From: Arachis hypogaea
Taxonomy: Eukaryota; Streptophyta; Magnoliopsida; Fabales; Fabaceae
Assembly (NCBI RefSeq): GCF_003086295.3
Contig: NC_092051.1
Coordinates: 22,315,940 to 22,379,939 of the forward strand
Reading direction: 5' to 3'
DNA: 64,000 nucleotides
Both the position numbers and the translations under genes were made by a program. The notes beneath the pieces are model-generated. The model searched no databases and had not been told where the DNA came from. It saw only the letters and a program-made list of their open reading frames with translations. Below are positions 12,032-22,810 of this stretch, in pieces. Within the stretch, counting starts at the first letter, position 1. Each line of letters begins with the position of its first letter.

Positions 12032-14112
12032 AAAAAAAAACGGCGTCACCAGTTTCTGAATTCTGATTGCTATGACATTTGATGTGTTATCTGTTACCAG
12101 AAATATCAAATACAATAAATTATAAACTTCTGTGCCCAAATGATTTAACCAACCAAGTTATTATAACTTAATTCCCATTATCTCTAACAACCTTTTGACT
12201 TGATGCATGATTATATATAACTCTCTTTTCTACGTAGATTTCGTTTTTTCTTTTTATTATTGCAGTATTTTCTACATTTTTTGTGTTTTTTTCGTTCTTT
12301 GCATTCTCTTCGTTCACGATCAATGTTCTTTGATTTGATTTGAATATTTAGATTAATTTTTTTTAAAACAAGCTGTGAAATCAAATTTAAACAGATATTT
12401 TGTTTTCAAAGAGAATGAATTATGCAAGTTTATACTGTCAGTTGAACTAGGGCGAATTGGATTATTGTTTTGAAACGAATCAAGTGGATGAGGTTTTGTT
12501 CAAAGCTCGTTAATGTAGTTTATTAATTTTTGATACTCCTATAGTTAAATAATTTTGTTTTTGGTCGAGAAAATTGGCGTTCATGGTTGAAAGTTTGAAT
12601 TTGAATGTAATGTATAATTTTGAATTTTTTTTTCATTGAATTTGTTTTTGTTCCTAGTTTCGGTACATTTGAAAAAATATTTTGGTTTAATCAAAAACAG
12701 TTTTTTTTTTAGTCACAAAAAAAAAATCAAAAACAGTTTTCGGTGTTTTTTTAATTTCTCTATGATATTGACAAGCAGTTTGTGCCAAACAATTTGGATG
12801 ACTTTTAACACACTTAAAAAATAAGCTATGCTGCTTTTTCTTCTCCTCCTTTTTCCTCATTTTTTTCTTTCATTATTGTTATTGTCATCGTCATTGTCTT
12901 TTTTTTATATGTATAACAGTTCAAATAATCCATAATGTATCGAAATTCTTTAATGATGACGATATACAAATAAACTCAGTTTAAAACAAGTTCAACCTAA
13001 AAGTACATCTTATTTAAATTCAGAATGTACCACAATTACTTAGTAATAACGACATACAAACAAACTCAATTTAAAACAAATTCAGATAAAAAGTACACCT
13101 TATTTAAATCTAGAATGCACCAAAATTTAAATTCAGAATGCACCAAAATTAGTTAGACACACAAACAAACTCAATTCAAAACAAACAAGACCAAAAGTTT
13201 ACCTCATTTAAATCCAAAATGCACAAAATTATTTAATAATAACTCAAAGCTCCTCCTCTTCCTTTTTCATCATTATCATCTTTTTCTTCTTTTCTTGTTC
13301 ATTTTTTTCTTCTTATTTTACCTTTTCATTTACTTTATTAATAAGAATAAAAACAAAAAAAATAAACAAAGAAGAAAAAGAAACGTATAATGATGCAAAA
13401 TCACTGGAAATAAGGGAAGAAAAAGAAAAAACGCAGCAACAACAATAAAAGAACGACGATGAGAAGGAAACACACAAAGAAGAAGAAGGAGGAGGAACAC
13501 AAAGAAGAAGGAGAAGAAATGCGAAGAAGGAAAAAAAGAAGAATGAGAGGAGAGAAACGCAGGAACCGTTTCACGTAGTGAGCGTGTATTATGCTCCATT
13601 AATGAAACTGATTTTTGTTTGATTTGGACCAACTTAATTAGACTTGATTATCAAAAAGACTTGAATGTGTAGCATAATTGTACAAATATGACTTTGTTTC
13701 ATTCAAATATTACACAAAATTAAGGTAATTAGTGATGGTTTAGATTGGTTTTTTTTAGTTAAAAAATATTTTTTTTAATAAAATATTTTTATTTAATTTT
13801 AAACTTATTTAAAGACATTTTTTTAAAAATACTTTTATTTAAAAAAATAAATTATTTGTTTTTTTTTTAACTAATCATACCTTGCTTAAAAAAAAACAGA
13901 AGTAAAAAATATTTTTAATACTTAAAATTTTTTAAAAGAAGTTTATCTAAATGTAAAATAGCTTTTGTCTATTAAAAACAAATATTTTTAAAAAATAAAT
14001 AAATAAATACTTTTTAAAAAAACAAATTCAAACTGACCTTTTACGTAGTCACAAAAAAAAAACTAACCCTTTATTAATATCAATTTTCTTTATAAATACT
14101 AAAAGTTAATTA
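12032..14112. other. AT-rich intergenic DNA with pyrimidine/purine tracts
   Basis: No coding region is supported. There are poly-T and poly-A runs, a degenerate ~90-bp tandem repeat (12927-13240), CTT/TCC-rich tracts at about 12835-12900 and 13245-13325, and a complementary GAA/GGA-rich tract at about 13365-13560. The opposed pyrimidine and purine tracts could pair as an imperfect inverted repeat. Open frames here are low-complexity and not credible genes. Confidence 0.6.
12927..13240. repeat. Degenerate ~90-bp tandem repeat, about 3.3 copies
   Basis: Copies begin near 12927, 13018, 13131 and 13209. Each has a block like CAGAATGCACCAAAATTA, then ACATACAAACAAACTCA and ACCTTATTTAAAT. The third spacing is longer because a short piece (AAATTTAAATTCAGAATGCA) is duplicated. 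Confidence 0.7.
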
Positions 14113-14120
14113 TTAAATTA

Positions 14121-14416
14121 AGACTTTTTTACTTAAATAAAATAAAGAGAGGAAGAAATTATTGGATTTTCTTAAATCACATTTTGAAACATGAATACCC
14201 TGTTTTTACTATTATATAAATCGTCCTAAGGGGTTAGGGTTTATATAATATGTGAGTCTTGTCACCCTAGGACGATTTATGCATGCATGGGCACTTCAAA
14301 TGAGGCATAAATCGTGCCAGGGCTCGTAGGGTTAGGTTTGGACTTAAATCGTCCTAGGCTAGTAAGAGTCACGTGTTGGCAGGGTTATCCTCACCAGGGA
14401 GGCATGATTACATGCA
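14121..14416 (+). repeat. Left terminal inverted repeat of the MULE
   Basis: Pairs imperfectly with 17205-17500. It holds four copies of a short motif with core TAAATCGT(C/G)C, at about 14218, 14266 (inverted), 14307 and 14344; three more lie further in, at about 14434, 14474 and 14520 (all inverted). Confidence 0.8.
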
Positions 14417-14607
14417 ATAGAGACACCCCAGCACCCTGGAGCGATTTACACTTATTTTCACTAATCCTCAAAGCCTTGGCGCGATTAACGTTGAATATAG
14501 TAAGTAGTAACCTAACAAGGCTAGAACGATTTATGATGACAAATTCTCTATAAATAAACGAGTGTGGTGCCAACAGAAGCACATTGAAGTTGATTCATAT
14601 TTGAGAG

Positions 14608-15777
14608 ATGAGTGATACAATAACTTTGTTAGTTAATCACCGAGAGAAGATTGATGAAAACACAAGTGAGGGTGTCATGTTTTCTAGTAAAAAATAGATT
14701 GGTGTGTTCGTAAATTCATCAATAACATTGATGAAGTTACAAAGTAGTATATTACAAAAGGCAGAAAATATGGAAAGAAATGTTTAAAGCAATTATTTTT
14801 TCGAATTCCTATCTCACTGAGGCAAGGTTATGTCAAGTTTGGAAACTACGAGATACTTGGCAATGACGACATGCGAGTTATATTTCACAGCTAAGCAAGA
14901 TTTTTCGTCTTGGGCGCTATGGAGTTATTTGCCAGAATGGTTGATGTAGAGGGTAGTTCCGGTAGATCTGCTCTGAATCCGCCGACTGGCGTGATGGAAG
15001 GGAGTTCCAACGCCATTCCAACCGGGCAACCGGTGGCTCCCTTTGTTTCATCTCCGTCATTTGCGGCTGATTTTCCCACCCAATCAGCTGACTTAGGTGA
15101 AGGGCGTACCTTTGGAGAGCTTGCAGTTGCAATAGGAGCAGCACCTGCAGTAGACGGTGCACCAGCATTCATGGAGGTAAGAGAGAGAGATCCATTTACG
15201 GAGGCTATAGGCGATGATAGGTCAAATTCGGAGCCAACGATTATTGGTGATGAAAGCAATGGCAAGGAAGACACAATACGTGCTGGGGATCCAGTAAACC
15301 AGTCAAGTAGCCAGACACAGTAGTACCCTCACCACTTCTCAATGTTGGATCTTGATGCAATGACCCAACCTGCATTTCCATATCAACAACACCCTACTAT
15401 CCACGGAGACAGGCTAGTATGCTTGGGATGGATGAGTTTGAAATCAGGCAACGGTTCGTCACCAAAGAAGAAGCTGTATTGACAATCAAGAATTATAATA
15501 TTTGTCGGGGTGTAGAGTATAAAGTGTTTGAGTCTGACCAATTGAAGTATCATGGAAAGTGTGTACAGTTCAGGAACGGATGTAACTGGCTGATACGTGT
15601 GACTATGCAGCAAAGGAAAGGGTACTGGAAAGTTAGAAAGTACAACGGACCGAACACATGTCTGCCAACAGAGATATCGACAGATCACAGGCAACTCGGT
15701 TATTATGTCATGTGTGCATCGATTCTATTGTTGGTCATGGCAGATGCATCAGTCTCGGTGAAGGTATTCCAGTTAGC
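14608..15777 (+). pseudogene. MuDR-type transposase, N-terminal part only
   Basis: Transposase of the Mutator superfamily, lacking the whole catalytic DDE domain. From the ATG at 14608 a PB1-like leader can be followed (TLLVNHREKID, then LQSSILQKAE). A Ser/Pro/Gly-rich linker follows (14910-15320) and then the MuDR DNA-binding-like region: EEAVLTIKNYNICRGVEYKV, GKCVQFRNGCNWLIRV, RKYNGPNTC. Stops occur near 14695 and at 15321-15323, and the frame shifts at least twice. Similarity ends at about 15777 (ADASVSVKVFQ), where it meets the oppositely oriented mobile-domain pseudogene. Confidence 0.8.
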
Positions 15778-16428
15778 AACCCTGCACAGACACTTGTACA
15801 ACCAGGATAGAGTGAATGAGCCCTAGCTATACTTGCCAAGCTCGTCGAGATCTGCAACATACGGAAGCCACCGCAAATGAACCCTAGCACAGGACTTGTC
15901 CACAAAAAAGCATCGTCGACAACAACATCATAATGTAACTGCGTGCATAGATCTGTACTGTATGCTCCGATGCATTGGGGGGCAACGCTCTGAACTTGTT
16001 ATGAAACCACGCAAATGAAACTGTGAAATCATCGATACAATCATCCGGTGGAAGTTCACCAAATAACTCTCCAAACCACACCCAAGCAGGCTTCCCCCTC
16101 CATCAACTGCTCGAAATCACTCAGACACCCACTCACTGCATGACCGTCAACAGGGAGGCCAAACTGGTATGTCACATCCTGTAGGTTGATTGTGCATTCC
16201 CCGAACGGCATATGAAACGTATGGGTCTCAAGACGCCACCACTCTACGAATGTACTAATTAGCAGCTTGTCAAGCTTAAACCAATAATCATTCAACCTTG
16301 CAACATGCAGCAAATTTGCACGATCTAAGTAGCGCAGTATACGATCATGCAATACCATCTTCTATTGCCTATGAACGCTCCTAACGCATCGAGTTGGCTG
16401 GTAAAAACATAAATTTTAAACCCACAAT

Positions 16429-16502
<74 letters not shown>

Positions 16503-16852
16503 AAAACAAAAAATATAAAAAGATTAACATCACAAGCATAACTTTATCACATGTCTAATATCAAAAACAAAAAATTGATTGTAAACAATTTTCCTCCAAC
16601 ATAAAAAAACTCGACGTCTAACATTTTGTGTACCAACTAAGACCCTATGAGATCACTATACCACACATCCTACAACATGTTGAGACCCAATGTTCTAACG
16701 TCTATATTCAAACTATATTTAACTCATCAACATACTAATGTAACTAAGAAAAGAACTATAACATCAACCAAGTCAACTAAATATGTGCTCCGATAACTAA
16801 CCTCTTGGTCGATAAATCCGGTGATATGCGCAATGCCATTCAAGCGATACAT
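15777..16852 (-). pseudogene. Plant mobile domain (PMD/MAIN-like) pseudogene
   Basis: Belongs to the family annotated as MAIN/MAIL or 'serine/threonine-protein phosphatase 7 long form homolog', whose members occur as host genes and inside transposons. Exon 1 (16852-16803 or a little upstream) reads MYRLNGIAHITGFIDQE and ends at a GTTAGT donor; exon 2 starts after a CAG acceptor near 16397. Clear family blocks follow: RANLLHVARLNDYWFKLDKL, ETHTFHMPFGECTINLQDV, QFGLPVDGHAVSG, WFGELFGELPP, VQIYARSYIMMLLST, then in another frame HLRWLPYVADLDELGKYS. A TAG precedes MVLHDRILRYLD, and there are at least two frameshifts. The intron holds a long TA microsatellite. The C-terminus is cut off at the junction with the transposase remnant. 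Confidence 0.8.
16432..16500. repeat. (TA)n microsatellite, about 34 units
   Basis: An uninterrupted AT dinucleotide run inside the intron of the plant-mobile-domain pseudogene. Confidence 0.98.
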
Positions 16853-17204
16853 ATCTCCCTGGTTGGCGGCCATCCTTGCACACCTCGCCGCTCTTTGCCT
16901 TACTACGCCGGACAGTGGCTGCTCTGTCCTCCCCGCCACCACACCGCCGCCGGAGAATGCCCCAAACCTGAGCTCACTGCCACCCCTCCGCTGCTGGCTG
17001 TCTTCCTCACCCACCCTCTCTCCCAAAGCTTTCGGCAATGAAGCAAATGGAGACTGGTGGTCCACTTCATGAATTGCCGCAAGTTCTAAGGGGTCCAAAC
17101 GAGCTTAAATCGTTGCAGCCTCCTTAGGATTAGCTCCTTGGTGCATTAATCATTGCAGGTTGTTCGGTGAACGTAAATCGTGCCAAGCTGAACGGGTTTC
17201 ACTT

Positions 17205-17500
17205 TGCACGTAAATCGTGCCTCCCTGGTGGGTTTAAGCCTACTAACACGTGACTCACACTAGCCAGGGACAATTTATGTCCATACCTAACCCCCTGAGC
17301 CTTGGCACGATTTATGCTTCCTTCAAAAAGACCTTGCATGCATAAATCGTCCTAGTGTGGCAAGACTAACATATTATATAACCCCCAACCCCCTAAGACG
17401 ATTTATATAATAGTAAAAATAGGGTAATCACGTTTCAGAATGTTATTTAGGGGAATCAAGTAATTTCTTCCTTCCTTTATTTTATTTAAGTAAAAAAGCT
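17205..17500 (-). repeat. Right terminal inverted repeat of the MULE
   Basis: Mirror of the left terminus, with motif copies at about 17209, 17262 (inverted, one base changed), 17298 (inverted), 17340 and 17391 (inverted). Further copies at about 17105, 17144 and 17172 extend inward of the paired region. Confidence 0.8.
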
Positions 17501-17508
17501 TTAAATTA

Positions 17509-17828
17509 ATGATCAATATAAAATATATTTTAAAATAAAAATAATATATATTAAAATATATATAAATATATTAAAAATATTATATACATATTAAAATTAG
17601 TTATTATATTATTTATTATATATGTATAAAAATATTATATATACACTAAAAATTTATCACAAAATAAAAAATTATATATTTATGTATAAATATATATGTA
17701 ATTTAATTTTTTTAAATGTGTATTCTACACTAATAACTATCTTAGTATACATTATGATTGATGTATATTTTACATTTATAGTTAATTTTGATGTACAGTT
17801 AACATAATTAACATATATTTATATATAA
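17509..17828. other. AT-rich spacer, no gene seen
   Basis: Very AT-rich sequence with many TATATA and TTAAAATA words. No coding frame or structured repeat was recognised. Confidence 0.6.
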
Positions 17829-17905
17829 TGTCACAATCCAAAATGAACCATGACTGGCGTTCAAGAAAATAGTCTCCTAGTAAGTCTAACAGATTGGAAT
17901 ATGTG
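17829..17905 (+). repeat. Short fragment related to the LTR at 3977-6193
   Basis: TGTCACAATCCAAAATGAACC then CATGACTGGCGTTCAAG matches the plus-strand edge of the LTR at 3977 (TGTCATGATCCGAACC, CATGACTGGCGCTCAAG) with scattered changes. Only about 75 bp is recognisable, so this is a truncated relic of the same or a sister family. Confidence 0.65.
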
Positions 17906-18118
17906 ATAAATAAGAAGGTTACAAGTATCTATCCTATATCTATCCTATTAATGATAAAGCTGACGTGACATATTTTTGAAAGTATTTCCTAATTTATTTC
18001 TTTTAACTCATTAAATATAATTCATTACGATGATTTAATTATATCAACTAAATGATTTTATTAGATATTTAAGTATCACACAATTTAATATTATGTATAT
18101 CAATTAATTGAATATAAT

Positions 18119-18301
18119 CGTTAGAGTATAATTAAGATCAATTAGCATTATTCAACATATCTGAATATTTATTATAGAATATTACGTCTTTATTATTTCA
18201 ATTCTCTTATCACCTATAAATACCCTTCTATATTGTATCATTCTATACAACTTGAATACTCACAAACATTTTTTCTATTGCTCCCTCTCCCCTTTCTAAC
18301 A
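18119..18301 (+). repeat. 5' LTR of the TRIM-like element
   Basis: 183 bp, starting CGTTAGAGTATAATTA and ending CTTTCTAACA. Similar throughout to 18899-19093. It contains CCTATAAATA at about 18216, a plausible LTR TATA box. Confidence 0.85.
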
Positions 18302-18597
18302 TAGTATCAGAGCCATGGTATTCTCTTGGAGGAGGATAAGTTGATTTTCTTCTGGTGAAATCACCATACTTTTCACACTTTTTTTCGTACCATTTTCCCT
18401 TCTCTTTTGTCAATGCTTTGATGCTTTTCTGACCTCACCGATTAGCTCATCCACTACTTACTTATTCTCATGAAAAAACCATATGTTTTTCGTCACCTTC
18501 CGATAGTTTGTCATCTTTTCGCACTTTGTCACTTTTCAACAGTTTTCCAGAAGTTCACTATCTTTTCAGCAGTTTTTCGACAGTTGGCCATTCTTGC

Positions 18598-18822
18598 GGC
18601 AGTTCCGTCTGCGTTCTCTTCTGGCAGTTTCGTCTGCGTTTCCTTCCGGTAGTTTCGTCTGCACTTCCTTCCGGCAGTTCCTTCTGTGTTTCCTTGTGGA
18701 AGTTTCGTCTGCATTTCTTTGTGGCAGTTCCGTTTGCGCTTCCTTCCGGCAGTTATGTTTGCACTTCTTTCCGATAGTTCTGTTTGCGCTTTCTTCAGTC
18801 AGTTCCGTCTGCACCCGTTCTA
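18598..18822 (+). repeat. 25-bp minisatellite, nine units
   Basis: Nine head-to-tail units at an exact 25-bp period, consensus GGCAGTTCCGTCTGCGTTTC then CTTCC, with 1-6 differences per unit and no indels. Because 25 is not a multiple of three, the units are read in rotating frames, which explains the overlapping open frames on both strands. It lies in the interior of the TRIM-like element. Confidence 0.95.
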
Positions 18823-18898
18823 TCAGTTTATGCATTTTTTTATTTAGTTGTTTCAAATAAGTTTCAAACTCAAGTTGTCACTTGAGTTTGAGGAGGGA

Positions 18899-19093
18899 TG
18901 TTAGAGTATAATTAGAATCAATTAGACTAATTAGCATTATTTAACATATCTGAATATTTATTATAGGATATTACATCTTTATTATTTTGATTCTCTTAAC
19001 ACTTATAAATTCTCTTTTATATTGTATCATTCTACATAACTTGAATATATACAAACTTTTTCTCTACTGTTTTCTCTCTTACCTTTTCTAATA
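18899..19093 (+). repeat. 3' LTR of the TRIM-like element
   Basis: 195 bp, starting TGTTAGAGTATAATTAGAAT. It differs from the 5' copy by a short insertion (AATTAGACT-type) and about two dozen substitutions, which suggests an old insertion. Confidence 0.85.
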
Positions 19094-19098
19094 ATAAT

Positions 19099-20979
19099 AA
19101 ATATAATTTAATTTAGTTAGAAATTCATTGTTTTACAGAATAACATTGTAAAAATAATTTTTTTATTACTTTGGATATTTTAACTTTTTTTCTGTTTACG
19201 TGTAATTTTGTTTTGTGTTAACTTTGTTTATTTAATGATGAAATATACTCATGTTAATTCTATCATATAATAGTTTGTTTTTTTCCTATGTATTTTGATT
19301 TGTATAGTTACTATTGATCTTGCTGTTTTTGTTTTCTTGAATTGTTCTTTATTTTTTTATGACTTGATAATTTAAATAAAAATATAAAGAAAAGAAAAAA
19401 AAAGATGACCAAAGGCGGAGAATAGAAGCCTAAAGCAGCAACATCATTTCTCAACATTATTATTATTAATACGAACTTTATTATTTCTTTTCTAACATTC
19501 TTTAATACGAGTTTCATTTCTTTTTCTTTATTATTATTAATGTTTTATTATTTTCTTCTCTAATTATAAATCTCTTTATAATAATTCTTTGATAGAATAT
19601 TTTGTTAGTCTAATAGATTTTTTCTCCTATTTTTTGTCAAAATTAATTTATATTAGAAAAAAAAGAAGATACAAATTAAATTTTAAAACTCAAATTTAAA
19701 TAAGATGTACAAAGGGTAACTATTGAATTTATTTTGTAGATTTAAACTCTTTGTATTATTGTCATTGAAAATTTTAAATACTATTATAAAATTTTAGATA
19801 TTTTTTATCTTATTGTTCTTAAATTATACATTATACCGTGTATTTGAAGAGTTTCATCATTTTTGAAATAAGTGTGATATTATATAATTTTTTGGATACA
19901 AAGGGATAATGAAGTTGAAGTGAGTAACAAAATTGATTATATAATAAGCTACAAATTTTTAGAATTTTTAGCACAATTGACAAATTTTTAGTTTTAAAAT
20001 AAATTTTTACTCTATTTTTTTGTCTTTTATTTTATTTTTTATAATTTTTCTTGATTTTTTTAATTAATTATGATTATAATAATTCATTATAAATTTGTAT
20101 TTTGTAGAGAAAATTTATCAATCATAAAATACAGAAGATTTAACAAAAAAATTAAAAAATATTGATTAATCACAAAATAAAAAAATTTAAATTTACTTTA
20201 ATTATATTGTAAAATACAAATTGGAGCTATTTAAAATTAATTTTTTACTATTAATGTTAACTTAAATTATAATAAAGTGAAAAGTAAAAATTATATATAA
20301 TAATTAATGATAAAATATTAATGATATAAAGGCTAAAGCTATTTTCGCCTCTCTTTCCAACTACATTATTCAATGTTAAAATATCCAACCTCTCCTATTT
20401 TTGAGACAGTGTATCATTACTCCTCAAAGTCCTCTTCCACCTTTGCACGGTGCCTCTCTTTTCTGACTTTGGCATATGAAGGTTCCTTTTGAGCTAAGAA
20501 GTTTAAGGTATGCCCTCTCCTTTTGAAATTGTGATTGAAGTATATAGACAGATATATTTCAGCTCCTATCAAATATACATAAGAAACTTGACTTTTACTT
20601 ATAATTTTGTACATAATATTTTTCTTGAATAAAATATTATATACATTTTCCTTCATACTACTTTTCTCATTTACATTTTCTATCACTGATGTTGGTCACT
20701 TCTTGATAATTTTGTAGGGCTACAGTAGAAATTGGCCATAATTTTTCTTTGTAAGGAGAAGTAGGGAACTCATCTTCATTATTTTCAGTATGTCTAATCA
20801 TTAGGCGCTGGTCACTTCTTCTCCGCATCATTTTTCTTTGTATGTAGAAGCAAGTTACTCATCTTTATTATTTTAAGTTTCTTCAATATTGCAGGGGTTA
20901 CACTATAAATTGTCCATTATTTTTCCTTTTATATAGAAGTAAGGTTGATCTCACTTTGAGTTTTACATTCATACTTTTG
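19099..20979. other. AT-rich DNA, no gene seen
   Basis: Long runs of A/T-rich sequence with stops in all frames. A somewhat less AT-rich stretch at 20340-20530 might be decayed coding sequence, but nothing could be identified. Confidence 0.55.
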
Positions 20980-20983
20980 AGTT

Positions 20984-21296
20984 TTCCTAATCTAAAGGGA
21001 TATTAAATGTTTAAATATATTGGTGGATACACAAGGATCTGTCAACCTTACTGATTTTGAACTGGCAAAGGTAAATATCTTGCTCAATTTATACATCAAT
21101 GTAGAGTCGTTTGTTAGTTTCTCTGATATTTCAATTTTAGCTATGGATATCTAAATATTGCTCAACTGGTTAACATTTTAATTTTCTTATATTGCTTTAT
21201 TATTTCAGGCAACCAAATTGAATGATGACATTAAATTATCCAAGGGGATTTGTTTTGCTGCCTTGCTTTCATATGCTTTGGCTTATTTTCATTAGG
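20984..21296 (+). pseudogene. MAPKKK (MEKK-type) kinase fragment, two exon pieces
   Basis: The plus strand reads RDIKCLNILVDTQGSVNLTD then FELAK (20996-21070), followed by a GT donor and, after an AG acceptor at about 21208, ATKLNDDIKLSKGICF (21209-21296). Together these match kinase subdomains VIb-VIII of plant MEKK1-like MAPKKKs, where the expected motifs are HRDIKCANILVD, DFGLAKATKLND and SCKGT. The His before RDIK is replaced by a stop, and DFG has become DFE, so the activation-loop metal site is lost. No other kinase exon was found nearby. Confidence 0.7.
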
Positions 21297-21299
21297 TGT

Positions 21300-22394
21300 T
21301 TTTGCTATTTGAAGCTCTGCTATTTTAGTTTTATATGTTGTTATCACAGTATTATGTTGTTGTTATTGGTGATTACATGTGATGTCTAATGCTTTTTTTT
21401 TATATCGTGCAGGAAGGTCAGGGTGTTGTCCCAATGGTTGCACCATGAGGTTGCTGTTTTGAAATTGAAAAAGGAGGTATTAACTGGCTTGGTTAAATTG
21501 TAACCTATGCTGCTGTTCGGTTTGGTGACTGATGAAGCTTGGTATGAAGAAGTTTTTTCATTCACTTTCTCTCTGGGTTAATTATTTATTATTTACATTA
21601 TTTATTGTTCTGGAGTTTCATAGTTGCAATGGCAAGAAATAGCCATTTTATTTAGAGCTTACAAGGTGCTAGATTTACATATTTGTGTCATGCATTATAT
21701 CCTTCAATAATTGTTTGCTTGCAATATGTTTCCTAAGCCGACTCACGAAACACTTGCATCAAAGCTTTATCAGAAAAAGGTACTCTTCAACTATCTTTTC
21801 AACAAATAATTATGACTTTCTTGATTTAGTTTGTAGTATTCTTTCATTTTGTTTCAAAATGTATTTCAACAATCAGTTTTGGTTTTCTGTTTGTAATAAC
21901 ATGTTGAAAGAAATGTTGATCATTTGATAGGAGACAACAAAAACAAGTTATTTTTCTGTTGGGTAAATATTGCTAAGTAGCAAGTGTGAAGGATAGTTAG
22001 TCTTATATTGAATGAGATAATGTATGAGAGACTGAGAGTTTATGAGATGAGAAATTCATCATATTACTGCCTTAAGCTTTTTAAGTTAGTGTGGTATATT
22101 CTCTCACTTGATTCCTATACAAGTGATTGACTATTTTTTTTTTGTATTGTAATATGATTGCAAAAATATTACTCTTTTATATATTTTTATTTTTTTTATA
22201 CAAACAATAAATGTACTGTTTTGCTCCTCTCATAATCTCTGTCATGAGATGGATATATTTTTTTATTTGTTTTAATTTAAACATTTTTTCTGTGGCCATA
22301 GAAAAACAACTTGGTAACATTGATTATTGGAGTAAACCATGTTCTTCATGCTTTTGATCTATATTTATTTATATACAAAATGAGTATCATTGCA
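21300..22394. other. AT-rich spacer, no gene assigned
   Basis: No family was recognised. Around 21415-21545 the composition is less AT-rich and one frame stays open (VLSQWLHHEVAVLKLKKE), but this is insufficient for a call. Confidence 0.5.
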
Positions 22395-22810
22395 GCAAAA
22401 TAAGTTTCAATATTTTCAAAGTAAACTCCAAGAAAATTGTGAAATTTAAGGATTTGAGAACGAATTGAAAGATGAAGGTGCAATTTTGATCAGCAAGGCA
22501 CTGGAAGAGAGTCATGGCACTTGAAGTTGATTTCAGCACAAATTCAATTACTAGGTCCAGAATTTGAGTTTTGGCCGAACTAGTTGTGCAAAAACCTAGA
22601 TTTAAGTTGCTAAACATTAATGCTAACTTCATATCTAATGAAGGGATAGAGAACTTGAAGGATATATTTAAAAATTCATTTGATATACCGGATATGTACT
22701 TTGGATGAGATCCTGAAGGAGAAGACATTGATAAGAATTCCTAAGAAGATGCTGACCCCAATGAACTGGAATCAAAATTCAAGGGCCTTGATATTTAGGA
22801 AGATTTATAG
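22395..22810 (+). pseudogene. RanGAP (Ran GTPase-activating protein) C-terminal fragment
   Basis: Read across frames, the plus strand shows ENELKDEGAILISKALEE, then LEVDFSTNSITRSR, VLAELVVQKPRFKLLNINAN, FISNEGIENLKDIFKNS, an acidic tail DPEGEDID and ELESKFKGLDI. These are the last leucine-rich repeats and the acidic C-terminus of plant RanGAP1, which activates Ran GTP hydrolysis at the nuclear envelope. At least five stops and one frameshift make it non-functional. The upstream LRRs and WPP domain are absent. No intron interrupts it. Confidence 0.75.

Larger units (their letters stand above)
14121..17500. mobile_element. Mutator-like element (MULE), non-autonomous, with plant-mobile-domain gene
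   Basis: A 3,380-bp element bounded by long inverted repeats: the left end AGACTTTTTTACTTAAATAA matches the reverse complement of the right end (AGCTTTTTTACTTAAATAA). The flanks carry the same octamer TTAAATTA (14113-14120 and 17501-17508), near the 8-11 bp duplication of Mutator-type insertions. Inside are a truncated MuDR-type transposase on the plus strand and a plant-mobile-domain pseudogene on the minus strand. Neither reading frame is intact, so it cannot move without help. Confidence 0.85.
18119..19093 (+). mobile_element. TRIM-like miniature LTR retrotransposon
   Basis: A 975-bp element: 5' LTR 18119-18301, primer site TAGTATCAGAGCC at 18302-18314 (initiator tRNA-Met type, one base off), a ~585-bp interior, a purine tract TTGAGGAGGGA just before 18899, and 3' LTR 18899-19093. 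It is flanked by the perfect 5-bp duplication ATAAT (18114-18118 and 19094-19098). Both outer terminal dinucleotides are mutated (TG to CG at the left, CA to TA at the right), while the inner ones are intact. The interior has no gag or pol motif. Size and layout fit the TRIM class. Confidence 0.85.

Noticed and set aside
13330..13632. 100-residue minus-strand frame rich in Phe, Leu and Ser
   Set aside because: Product of a GAA/GGA purine tract; low complexity rather than a membrane protein.
14910..15323. 137-residue plus-strand frame as a stand-alone gene
   Set aside because: It is the linker of the MuDR-type transposase remnant; motifs before and after belong to the same protein.
16821..17072. 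Pro/Leu-rich plus-strand frame opposite the mobile-domain exon 1
   Set aside because: Antisense shadow of the GC-rich 5' part of the plant-mobile-domain pseudogene.
17925..17960. Helitron 5' end (TATCTATCCTATTAATG)
   Set aside because: Resemblance only; no matching CTRR end with hairpin was found downstream in the same orientation.
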